Shown one piece after another: positions 42,777 through 53,472 of a stretch of DNA of 64,000 nucleotides. The notes below the pieces were generated by a model. It saw nothing but the letters and a program-made list of their open reading frames with translations, made no database searches and had not been told where the DNA came from. The number at the start of each line of letters is the position of its first letter. The stretch's first letter is position 1. The translations under genes and the position numbers were made by a program. The DNA lies in contig BLLK01000040.1 of the NCBI GenBank assembly GCA_021927905.1, positions 744,001-808,000 of the forward strand. Reading direction: 5' to 3'. Origin of the DNA: Chaetoceros tenuissimus. Its lineage: Eukaryota; Bacillariophyta; Thalassiosirophyceae; Chaetocerotales; Chaetocerotaceae.

Positions 42777-43696
42777 GTGGTGACAATAAAAGAACTGCTA
42801 GTAGATGCCACAAGGTACTTAATGTTTTTACACTTCATTCATGATGATTGGATTCTACACACGTATTTGAATGCTGCGTCATAGTGGCATTGTCATCAGC
42901 GTCTGCACACAAGCTTAAGGACACTCTATTTTATTTATGTGACACTCTAGCTCTAATTTCCCGCCAAAATATCCATATTTGCCAAATACCTACATGAAGA
43001 GGTAAACGAAGTTACCTTTTACTTTGTTCACCGCTTACTCGAAAATGGAGACCTGAAAAGCTGCCTTTGGAACGAAGGTGTATGTAATTTTTCAAGAGAA
43101 GGTACGAACCTTGGTTCTTATCAACGTCAACAGGGACATGTTCTTTGATTCAACAACAATATATGAGTGATGATAATTTGGTGGATGTTGGTGTGGTGTC
43201 TTTGGTGCAGTCTAAGGTTGTGGTTTGAAAAGAGAGAGATAGTGCCGCAGAACTATGTGCTGTAGCAAAGTAGATTGTTGGTACATGGAGGACATTGGCT
43301 ATTCAATCAAAACAAAACGAATTTCTAAGGAAAGAAAAAGAAACTCAATGAAACGGAAAGATGAATGGAACATGCAAGTGCAACAGATGAAATCAAAAAG
43401 AAGAGATCGATTTCTCAAAAAGATGAATGACATAGACTGTCAGGGATTGATACGAATAGAATATCTTCATGTACCACAAGGAGAAAACACAACAACGCCA
43501 CGATATTATTCACCACAAATCAGGAATCGCATCCAAATGAATCAAACAACATCCTCATGTCATGAGCGTTTCATCGAATGACCCTTGTTGAAAGAACATG
43601 TCTCTTGTTTCCATTCATTTTAAATCCAATTGAATACATACACACTTTACTAACTCTCTTTTCCTTACTTTTCATATAGAATCATCAAATTTAATC
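42777..43696. other. Intergenic region with a doubtful 108-codon frame (43,255-43,581, +)
   Basis: The frame MCCSKVDCWYMEDIGYS...SCHERFIE is basic (KRISKERKRNSMKRKDEW) and ends about 115 bases before eL43. It has no known family, a weak start context and no supporting neighbour. It could be a small gene or a chance frame. The rest holds nothing recognisable apart from the promoters of the divergent flanking genes. Confidence 0.35.
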
Positions 43697-43981
43697 ATGG
43701 CTAAGCGTACAAAGAAGGTCGGAATCACAGGAAAGTACGGTACCCGTTATGGTGCTACCCTCCGTAAGCTCATGCGCAAAATTGAGGTTTCACAACACTC
43801 AACTTACCGTTGTTCCTTCTGCGGAAAGGACTCCGTTAAGAGAACTTGTGTAGGAATCTGGAACTGCAAGTCATGCAAGAAGACCATTGCTGGAGGAGCA
43901 TACAGTTTGAGCACTGCTTCTGCTGTTACTGTAAGATCTACCATTGGACGTCTTAGAAAGATTCAGGCAGAGCAGGTTTAA
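43697..43981 (+). CDS. RPL37A: 60S ribosomal protein eL43 (L37a)
   Basis: The 94-aa protein [20 protein letters not shown]... is eL43, a small zinc-binding protein of the large ribosomal subunit. The finger is CSFC...CKSC with C39, C42, C57 and C60 by count (C-X2-C-X14-C-X2-C), as in all eukaryotic members. The length matches the family (about 92 aa). The start is the only ATG before the conserved N-terminus. No intron is present, which is common for diatom ribosomal genes. Confidence 0.98.
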   Translation: MAKRTKKVGITGKYGTRYGATLRKLMRKIEVSQHSTYRCSFCGKDSVKRTCVGIWNCKSCKKTIAGGAYSLSTASAVTVRSTIGRLRKIQAEQV

Positions 43982-44209
43982 TTTGTTTGTTCTGGGGTTA
44001 CTTGTATCGCTAGATGAATAAATAAAGCTCTAATGAAAAGAAAATTACAATCACATTTTTGTTACTTAGTTTGTGTTTGTTTTCAACTTCCACCTGCAAT
44101 TAGTATTTAAGAAGAAGAACCAACTTTGAGGTACTACCCGTAAACAAACTACTATCGTACTACACTTTTGAATTTCTAGCTTTGTTTATTCTAGTTTACA
44201 ATTAATCAT

Positions 44210-45785
44210 CTACAAAACGTTTCTTCGTTTCTTGGTTGCTAGCTGTCCACAGGCACTATTCTCCTCATCGCCTCTTGTTGTGCGAATGTAGGTTTTGACT
44301 CCCTTTCCTACCAATACCTTTTGAAAAGAAGCAATATTCTCATCGGATGCTCTACGATATTGTTCGTATCCAATGTCATTGAAAGGAATCAAATTCACCA
44401 TTAGCTTGATACCTTCTACTCGATTCTGTATATCAAGAGCAAAGTCAGCAAGCTCTTCTGCTTCCTTCAATCCATCATTGATACCATCCATCAAAGTGAT
44501 TTCCAACATCAAGTTTCTCAATCTTTTACTACGCTTACACAAAGCCTTGATGACACCATCCTTCAATTCCTCCATACTGTATTTGGTAGTAGGTACCAAC
44601 TTCTTGCGCAATTCATCATTGGCAGCATGTACACTCCATGCTAAAACAGCATCTGCTTGTGTCAATTTCTCGAAAACATCAGGACTTGGTCCTACTGTCG
44701 ATATCGTTATTTTCGAAGGTGCCAATCCAAAGCAACTCCTATCCGTCATGCATTTTACAGCTTGTTGCACAGAATCAATATTGTCGCCCGCTTCTCCCAT
44801 TCCCATGAATCTATTTAGAGAAAAATGTGTGAGTTACAACGTAAAAAAAGTTGAATCCATGTGGAAATAGACTTTGCAAAAGTTGAAATCCAACTTCTCC
44901 CAATACAACCAGATCCAATCCAATACAACTAGATCCAATCCAATACAACCTCTGCAATAGTACTTACACAATATTATCAATCGTCGGCAACTCACTCCAA
45001 CCACCATCCACATCATTATCATCCATATCATCACTACTACTACCTACACCACCACCATTATTGAAACACCTTACAACCTTGTTTGCATAATAAAGTTGAA
45101 TCAAAATCTCATCACTAGTCAAAGAAGCCAACCGCCCCATTTTCCCAGTGGCACAAAAGACACAACCTTGCGCACATCCAACTTGTGAACTCACACAGAG
45201 AGTAGATTTCCCCCACTTCTCATTGGGTATAATGACTGATTCAATATAATTCTCTATTCCAACCAATTTTAAAAGTAATTTGGTAGTTCCATCAGTAGAT
45301 TGTGTAATTTGTACCAATTGTGCAATGGATGATTCTATTCCTAACGGATTGGTATAAGAATTTTGCAACTGCAATAGTGATTTCATACCGAGTGTTTGCG
45401 ATTGTCGTTTGACAGGTATATATTGTAAAATATCAGATTGAGTCATACAAGTTGTCGATACAAGGTTATGGATGGTTTGATCTAATTCGTCTGGTGGATA
45501 ATTTGGATGGAAGAAATGAAGTGGATCGATTCCGATTTTAAAGCAGTCCCAGCAGAGTTGTGCTTTTCCTTTTCCATTCATTGTTTGTGTGAGTTCATCG
45601 AGGTTCATACTGATGGGTGATGGTTTGGAGAGTGACTTGTCGTTGTTGGTTTCAACTTGTTGTTTTATCGAGTGTAATTTTGTGTGGAATCCTTTGAGAG
45701 TCTGACATGAGAATGCTTCTGTTATCATCACATGACTAGAAATGAGGATGAAGATACTCGACATGAACATCGACAAGACTTTCAT
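44210..45785 (-). CDS. RLMN: Organellar RlmN-type rRNA/tRNA adenine C2-methyltransferase, two exons
   Basis: Radical-SAM enzyme that methylates C2 of adenosine in 23S rRNA and some tRNAs. Exons 45,785-44,968 and 44,810-44,210 join at a GTAAGT...ATAG intron of 157 bp and give 472 aa in frame. The start is [20 protein letters not shown], a signal peptide ending TEAF, so plastid targeting is likely. The Fe-S motif is C204-X3-C208-X2-C211 in [18 protein letters not shown]197 (TLCVSSQ) and C460 (NSACGQLA) match the two catalytic Cys residues (C118 and C355 in E. coli). Other landmarks are [32 protein letters not shown] and [15 protein letters not shown]. Oddities are an Asp/Ser/Gly-rich insert before VFMGMGE, and GEAGDN where the family has GEPLxN. 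Confidence 0.93.
44811..44967 (-). other. Intron of the RlmN gene, with a 20-bp tandem repeat
   Basis: Donor GTAAGT and acceptor AAATAG restore the frame across VFMGMGE. At 44,901-44,950 the + strand has 2.5 copies of a 20-base unit starting CAATACAAC, with one difference between the full copies. Confidence 0.85.
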
Positions 45786-46137
45786 GTTATTGTTTGTTTG
45801 GAGAAAGAAGAGATGAAGATGATGAATGGATACTCGTAGAGTGGTAAAATTGCATCTGAATCTATTATGAACATTTTTGTTCTTTGTTTTGGGTTTGGGT
45901 TGACTGGTTATCATTGCTACAAGTACGTAAAGTACTTACTACGGTGTAGTATGTATATATAGCTAGGGAGTGAGCTGCCGAAGAACGACGGGTGTTTGAC
46001 AGGTGAAAACGGCCCGATTGATGTTGTGTGTTGATGTGATGTGAACGGAAGAACTACGTATGACATCGTAGGTACCATACCTATTCATTACAAAGTCTTT
46101 CTTTCCACATTGACTACTGTACTGCTCTCAAATTCAA
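45786..46137. other. Intergenic region upstream of the RlmN gene
   Basis: This should hold the RlmN promoter. It contains TGCCGAAGAACGACGG near 45,977 but no gene. Confidence 0.4.
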
Positions 46138-46904
46138 ATGAGGGTTCAGACGGAGGAATGGCGGCGGTTCGTACCGGGAGTCAGAATGCACAAAGACGAG
46201 AAAACTCTCTTTTATAACGGAGAAAAGTTGTTTGATGAAGAGAATCATCTAGAGTATCTAATCTATGATGAAGAAGAAAGAGATTCTTGGGAAGTCATTT
46301 TTGTATTACCCGGGGTACAAGTAATTCGTTTCTATACTTTCAATGGATGTAGCAATATCGAGACTGTCATCATGGCTGATACTGTACGAAGAATTGAAGA
46401 GGATTCTTTCTATTATGTATTGCAAGAGTCTCGTATATATTCGACTCTCAAGAAATTTGGAATATATTGGAGAGTGGACTTTCTGTGATTGTGAATCTCT
46501 GACTTCTATCTTCATTACGCCGTCGTGTGGAGAGATTGGTAATATGGCATTTAATGGTTGCAAAAAAATGATTTGACTCAATTTGGTGAACGTGTGATTG
46601 ATGGTACGGCATTGATGAATGCTTCTCCTACAATTATTACAACAGTGGAGAAGTGAATACATGGATAAAGAACCGACTTCAAGGTGATGAATTCACTCTG
46701 TATCGTGCTTGCTCATCATACAATCCATTAGAGGAAGTCATTTATGGAATTGTAAAAAGACATGGTCCAAAAGCTTTCAAGGAACCAGATAGCATTGGTA
46801 TCACTCCTGTACAGTATCTGGAGCAAACTCCTTTCGACGACATTGACCAGCAAAAACTTATGAAGCGCTACATTCTAGATATGATGGGGGAAATAGTGAA
46901 CTGA
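46138..46904 (+). pseudogene. BspA-type leucine-rich-repeat protein, frameshifted
   Basis: The sequence can be followed through several frames: MRVQTEEWRRFVPGVRMHKDE...DEEERDSWEVIFVLPGVQVI to about 46,440; then LSRNLEYIGEWTFCDCESL and TPSCGEIGNMAFNGCKK in a second frame to 46,576; then TQFGERVIDGTALMNASP; then YNYYNSGEVNTWIKNRLQ...YNPLEEVIYGIVKRHGPKAF and ITPVQYLEQTPFDDI to 46,904. This is the layout of an expanded diatom family with LRR_5/BspA repeats (recalled as very common in Chaetoceros). At least three frameshifts are needed. The ends are complete, so the gene died recently, or the assembly has indel errors. Confidence 0.8.
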
Positions 46905-47090
46905 GCGTGGTTTCCATCAAGCGATAGCTGGGGGATCGATTGCATTGTCACTTACATTTTGTTATAGTACGTAAATCAATGAATCATAAAAAAAGAAGAG
47001 AATTTCATTCCCAATTGAAAGAAAAGATGTCTAATCATGTATAAAATAAGTGTAATTTTGTAATGTATAAACAAAGATGGATCAAAGGAT

Positions 47091-50000
47091 TTACGCATCA
47101 CAAGTCACTGGACAAACTTTCTTTGCAGGTTCGAATCCAAATGCGCTCTTGTTTTTATTGCAAATGCGTCTTTTGACTGAATCTCCCTTCTTGGATAACC
47201 ACTGACAAGTTTTCTTTACAGGTTTCTCTACACCATTCTTAATCTTTGTCTTGAGAAGGAATTTATCTGTCGAACTTTCTTCCACATTGAGCAAATGACA
47301 TGTATTGCACGTACTATAGCAAACATTTTTTGCAACTTGATGTGGAGATATGGTATATGTATTTGAGCAAATACTCTGTTTACGTGATGCATTCTTTTTT
47401 GCCAACCAGAAGCAGTTTTTCAAGATTGGACTACCTTGAAAATCCTTCAAGAAGAATTTGGCACCACCCACCTCATCGCAGGAGTTGGCAGTTGGAATTT
47501 CTGTCGGTGAAGCTGTAGGTTTGGAGGTGGGAGAGCTTGTCGGACTTGCTGTAGGATTGGAGGTAGGGGCATTCGTTGGCTAGAAGAGAAGAAAAATCAA
47601 TCCGTGAGACAATTGAGTACATGGTACCAAGATAAAAAGTTGAAGATTACGATTCCTACTTACACTTGCTGTGGGCACTGGAGTCGGAAGAGGGGTTTTA
47701 GCAATGACTGGAGCTTTTGTCGAAGATCTTGGTGAAGCTGTAGGTGAAGTTGTTGGGGCATGTGTAGGCTGATTGAAAATGAGGGGGGTAAATTTATAAG
47801 TATGATGTAAAGTAAAGTAAATCAGATATTGTCCAAGAGAAAATACTCACGCTTGTAGTAGGAGGAGTCGGCTTCTTAGTTGGCGAACCTTGAACAGGAG
47901 CAGAAGTCGGCCGAGCTGTAGGCTAAAGGGAAATGACAATATTCACATAGAAATTAGTATTTAGACGATCAGGAATGATAATTAAGATCATTTATGCAAA
48001 GTACTTACTGCTGCTGTCGGAAAAGCTGTTGGGGCATTCGTGGGCTATAAATAGGAAGGAGAAGAAGAAATGAGTATTTGATTGTGCTACAAAGTGTATA
48101 TATGAGTTTTTCCAAAGTAAAAATCTAGATTCACTTACTGTAGATGTTGGAGCAGCTGTTGACGGAGGTCGAGTATTGACCATACCAGCCTTATAAACAC
48201 ACTCAGTAGCATGGGGATGGGACAAATAGGTATTGACGGGGCAAGGTTGGCATTGCAAAATGGATGTAATCGAACCACTGGAAGTGAAATTTGGTGGACA
48301 CTGATTACATTTTCCGTTTGCGTTGTATTGATTAGGAAGACATGACCAGTTACGACAAGAAAAAGTTGCTTGAATCTTGCTACCTGCTGGAGCTGATGGA
48401 ATGCTTGGAATGACTGTGTACATCTCACCGAAAAGAGCGCTGTACGTGGTAGAAGCAGGTGTAGTATTGTCTGAACCTGAACAATCATTGTAAGGTAAAC
48501 TTTCCAATGCAATGGTTTTGTAAACAGGATCCTTCTGAGAAGCAGAAAAGTCCCCTTTGAAAAGTACTGATCCTAGTAACCCCTTGAATGCAACACCATT
48601 CATACCAACATTTTTGTAATCATTAATTGATGTCAGGCCTTCGACTGTTCCATAGACCTCTACGTTCAGATTTCGTTGCCAATAAGTGATTGATCCTGCA
48701 GATCTATATTTTGCAGGCCAAATCCTTATACCGCTTACTCGAGTTTCGGGGAACACGCAAAACACGAAGTTTCCCTTCACATTCTCACCTGAATATGAAT
48801 TGCATGACTCGCCAATGAAGCCAGTGTTACCATCGTTCAGGCAGTTCGGATCACCATTCGAAATTTCACTACTAGAGCTTGCAAAGCATTCTGCATCTGA
48901 AACAACGTTATTCCCACTCTCATCGTATAGCTCTATTTCATTCAACGCAAAAGGCTTCGCTAGATTACTAGAAATCTTAACAACAGTAGCTCCATTGTAT
49001 GTATCACATTCACTCTGAACAAATGCAGAACTCCATAATCTCTTCATTGAACCGTAAGATGGATTTGAACCGAGATTGACTGGTGAATAAGGATATCTAT
49101 AAAGATTGGTCCTGATGAGTAATCTTATTTTTAAGAGACAAGTCAAACAACTTCAATTCCAAAGACCACTTACCCATCGTAAAAATATGCTTTTGAATTT
49201 CCTTGTGTGGAAGCCAAAGAAATGGTAACTTGACCGTCCTTCCCCATACTATGCACATGAATCATATTTGTCTTTGTTGCATCCAAAGTGAAAGTCTCAG
49301 AGGTTCTTGAGGATGTAGAGCAAGATGTAGAGTATGTGGCAATATCCTGATTTGGCTTCATTACTTCGTCAGGATCCAAGAAATATACTGATACGGTGAT
49401 ATCTGAATTTTTATTGATGGAGTTGACACAAACCACAGGTCTAACTGCATTCGCAGAAATCAAATCACGATCCATGACAAAAGGCGCCGGATCAATATGG
49501 TAACAGGAATTGGCAACTAATTCAGAATCACTCTTGTCTGTTGTACCACCAACTACGTCATAATTTAAACTATCGAAGTAAGCTCCGAATGGCATGCCAG
49601 TTTCAACCTCGAACCATGCTAGATGGATTGACAAACCATCACTTAGTCTCCCATCAACACCTGTTCGGTAAGAAAGCCAATAAGAATAAACCAAGTCGTT
49701 CTGCCAGTATTCATCATATTGGGTGAATATTGGAATATGAATACCAAATACATCATTTTCTGATGGTGGACTATCCCATTGATCAAATGCTTTCACAGTA
49801 AATGTCCCAGAATCTTTACAATTTGGACATGCATTTGTGGAGCCTTCAGGCTGCATGCTCACAATATTCTCACTTCCCACCCAATTAAAAAACCATTTGG
49901 AAGCAACGCCAAAATCTGATCTAAAGTAGGAATTTCCTCCCGACATCATATCGAAACCATCAGTTATTCCGGGTGCATCAGGTCGGCTATTTCTATAATT

Positions 50001-50806
50001 GTAATGATTCAGATTATGATGTTCATGACCAAGATCTACGGAAGTTGGTGAGAAAATATTGTATATAAATAAAATGCGTCTGCCAATTCAGCTGAGTACT
50101 TACTGTGTCCAATTTCATGACGAAGCAGACCCATAGAAGGAGAATAGCTCACAGTTGCTAGAAAGCCACCCAACACTGCTTTACCACCTGTGCAACAGAA
50201 ATCTCCAGACCCCTTTTTATTATAAATAATGATGATACCATCATAATCTTCATATTGGGTATATCCCAAATTTTGTAGAATATTTCTAGCTCCTGAGTAA
50301 GTTTGAAAAATCCTTGTTGCCGAAGAAAGGGGATGCTCGGTCTGTGGAATAAGTGTATACGTCAGAGAAAATTTATTCCAACTTTGACTATTGTACTGGT
50401 TCACAGTTTGCTGCATCGCTATATTAATTGCATTCATATCCATCTTTTGCGATGCCCACATTTGACCATTCCAATAAATAGGCAAGACCATGTAATGTAA
50501 TTTTGAAAGGGTTTTTCTTCCATTGCTTCCAGTTGAAAATAGTCTATCATCAGTTTTGAAAGACTCAAAAGTGCTCAACTTGTTCCAGACATCGGACTGG
50601 CGATCCAAAGGAAAACGAGTTGAAAATTGCCGTTCTATACCTTGAAACACAGCACTACCTGAACTTTTATTACTTGCATCGCGAATTCTCACAACATCAT
50701 CAAATGGATCTGTTTCCGTAGATGTGTAATTAGTGCTCTCTGCATGACTGTTTTGGAAAATGCTTCCAAACACAGCAATAAGAGATAAACTATCTGTTAT
50801 CTTCAT
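47091..50806 (-). CDS. Secreted gametolysin-like (M11) metalloprotease, modular, seven exons
   Basis: Exons 50,806-50,104, 50,035-49,174, 49,096-48,139, 48,044-48,009, 47,922-47,851, 47,768-47,664 and 47,579-47,091 give 1,074 aa in one frame, with GTAAGT or GTGAGT donors. MKITDSLSLIAVFGSIFQ is a signal peptide. Splicing exon 1 to 2 assembles the zinc site HEIGHNLGHEHH (aa 230-241), the HExxHxxGxxH of gametolysins; FDMMSGG could supply the Met-turn. Exon 3 encodes a discoidin-like part (FALNEIELYDESGNNV...NLNVEVYGTV, about aa 545-660) and a Cys-rich EGF/TNFR-like part. Exons 4-6 are phase-0 and encode only PT-rich linkers. Exon 7 ends with two Cys-rich repeats of the ShK-like diatom type. M11 enzymes degrade cell-wall glycoproteins, so a cell-surface or extracellular role is likely. 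Confidence 0.85.
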
Positions 50807-52143
50807 GATTGTCTTTTTTATGGAAGTGTGTTTTTGTAATACACTGATGTGCGCCTGAGAAATCTATACGAGGGGATGGTGCGCTTCGATTCAAACGAAA
50901 ATGTGAGCATGTGTTTGCAAAGTCAAATATTGTCTCATTTTCGCTGTTTTAGCCATCAATAATATGAAAATAGATGATTGACACTGCATCAAGGTGTTCT
51001 TAGTCCCGTTTGATCTGCGCCATGAACATTTGGACTTCACGAGCCAACCTCATTCATCCTTTCTTCATCACTCGCTCGATAAGAACAACAACAATGTGAT
51101 TGTTTATATGTTATTTCTATTAAGATTCTCCCTCAATAGTGCAATACATATTCCAGTTTCATTTCAAAGCAACTATGATTTTACGATATGAGATTGTTAC
51201 TCGTACAAGAGATTTTAACTAATAACATCGAGTATTCTAGAAAGAAAAACTAATTTCTAGTTCGTAAAATAGATGGCTTGTTATAACATCTAGTATTCTA
51301 GATAGAAAAACTCTTTATAATTTCTATTTCGTAAAATAGATGGCTTGTGAGTTGTCCATGTGTACCTAGCTTCGATACATTTCATTTGAACATTCGTCTT
51401 AGCACTTTCCTTATTTTCAACCTTTTACTTGTTTCATTTCTTCTTATCTTCTAGTATCTTCATATGAATAGCATTCAAAGATAAGACCAAAAAAGGAATC
51501 AATGACAAGCTCTACTAGAAGTTAATTATATCACAGATTTTTTTTATATTATTTACTTTTTTCCAAGAATGAACAGATGAAATTCTGCTCAGCATAGCTA
51601 AGAATAAAGAATAGGTATGTAATATTGTGTTGACCTAGCAAGTACTAGTAGTCACATCTGCTGGCATGATTCACTAGAAAAGATAGTTGAGGAAAATTAA
51701 TATCATGTACAAGTATACCTGTATCAAACATTATAAATTTCTTCAATAGAAAATAATGCGTTACTTCTCCAATAGCAAACGCACTTTCGGAGGGTGAAAG
51801 GTTGAATTTAGAAACGGATGAAGAACTGTCTGTTGAAGGCGGGAAAACGGTAAACGGTAAAACTGATTAACAAATCGCCATCTGCTTTGAAGAAAATAGA
51901 CAAAAGTACGATATGATTTGTCTCTCCTTAAGAATATTGAGCATACTTTTAGCCTTTGGAACGATTCAAGTCCCAATGGGAAGAGAATTCACTTGTTCAC
52001 CAGTTCTGTAGCAGCTGGTGGAATCAAACAAGAGACCCCATAAAAACCCACAATCCAAAGAGTCCAGCGTTATTGCTTTCCAAATAAACCACTTCGCTGA
52101 GAAATAAACAGCACAAAAAAAACTTGCATAGTACCAGTAAGCC
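50807..52143. other. Intergenic region, AT-rich
   Basis: No credible gene. Contains a diverged tandem duplication at about 51,222-51,350. The right end should hold the promoter of the gene at 52,144. Confidence 0.5.
51222..51350. repeat. Diverged tandem duplication, period about 61 bp
   Basis: ATAACATCGAGTATTCTAGA at 51,222 and ATAACATCTAGTATTCTAGA at 51,283 start two copies; both end in TTCGTAAAATAGATGGCTTG. The second copy has a short insertion. Confidence 0.8.
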
Positions 52144-52662
52144 ATGGATTCATTTATAGACTTGTTTGTAGAAAGGCGGAAAAGAAATGGTGAAACTACT
52201 AGTGATGGTATTGGGACGAAAGAAAAGGACCTTCATCTAGTAGAAGAACCAGACGCAAAAGATATTAGCAACGATTATTTATGTAGCAAATCAAAACTTT
52301 CTTCCGTTCCTATTGATCCAAGGACAAATGAAGGGCTGGAAAGTTTCACTGAACAAAGCAATTCGCCGATTTCCCCAACACATAGTTTGCCAATACCCTT
52401 CAAGAAAAGTCCTGATCCTCACGAGGAGTCGGAAGGAGAACTAGTCCGTTTTTTTAGCGAAAAATCCAAACTAATGGAACAAAGAAGGCGTCGGTATTCT
52501 TTACAACATAGTAGTATGAATAGTGATTCGAATCACTCCCTTTCTGACGAGAGTGGAAACTGTTTGTCTTTGTCTCCTCGAAACGAAAGACAATCACCTC
52601 ACTTTTTCTTAAAGCATGGGGTGGTTACGCTTGAAGAATACTGGTATACGCCTCCGACCTAA
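52144..52662 (+). CDS. Hypothetical Ser-rich protein, 172 aa
   Basis: ATG-started single frame: MDSFIDLFVERRKRNGETT...GVVTLEEYWYTPPT. It is hydrophilic and rich in Ser, Pro, Glu and Arg, with a basic patch EQRRRRYSLQHSS that looks like a basophilic kinase site and several SP sites, and is mostly disordered. I recognise no family. The codon composition and the clear end suggest a real gene, but there is no independent support. Confidence 0.5.
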   Translation: MDSFIDLFVERRKRNGETTSDGIGTKEKDLHLVEEPDAKDISNDYLCSKSKLSSVPIDPRTNEGLESFTEQSNSPISPTHSLPIPFKKSPDPHEESEGELVRFFSEKSKLMEQRRRRYSLQHSSMNSDSNHSLSDESGNCLSLSPRNERQSPHFFLKHGVVTLEEYWYTPPT

Positions 52663-53472
52663 GATCTCGGTTAAAGATTGTTCTATTGGACATATCTGCT
52701 ACATGAATATATCTAGCTATGGGCGCTACTCTAAAAAAGTAATCATTTTATTTTGAAGAAGGAACACTTTTTAGAATATAATGTGATAGTCTCATCTCCA
52801 AAGTATTTATACAACTTTTCCTGGTCATTCTTGATCCCAATTTCGTAAGCGAAATTTGTTGAAATGCTCTTGTTTGGCCAAGTGAACCCATATTATGTTC
52901 AGATGATGTAGCAAGATACTTTCGAACTTAAATTAAGGTTGGACTGTCAACATCTACTTTGAATGAAAGGCGATACTATGTGAGGTGCCGTCAGCTTGTT
53001 GTCTCTTCTCTAATCGTAGCTCTATGTTATCCTAAGTCGAAGCTATGTCTTGTTTGGGTTGATATCCAGGTGTTGGTGGGACTCAATCTGACAAATCTTT
53101 TTTTCGAATTTGTAAAAAAATCAGACTTTCCGTTTCCATGACCCTGTTTGTGAATTGACCTTAATTATTTTCTACCGCTTGTTTCTACTTTTGCAACGAG
53201 ATAATGCTATGTCAGAAGGCGCCAACTTGTTGTCTCTTCTCTACCTCTTTCGGATAATATTCGAAATAAAACTCACTCTGTTTTCCTTTGCATCTCGTAG
53301 ATAATAGAGCCATGCGCTTCGAAGTATCACAATAAATGCAGATGCTTTATATGCTTCCTTATTGCAAAAGTACATTTCGAATAGGAGACTTTTAAATTAT
53401 GTCTTGTTAGATTTTCTACTACGAAATACTTTTTTCATACACTCAGGATTATAAGAACAGTCGATGAGGGCA
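52663..53472. other. Intergenic region with an imperfect direct repeat
   Basis: A block containing CTTGTTGTCTCTTCTCT occurs near 52,994 and again near 53,228, each preceded by a CTATGT...G(C)GCC-type sequence. It is probably a degenerate dispersed repeat. No gene is seen. Confidence 0.5.
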
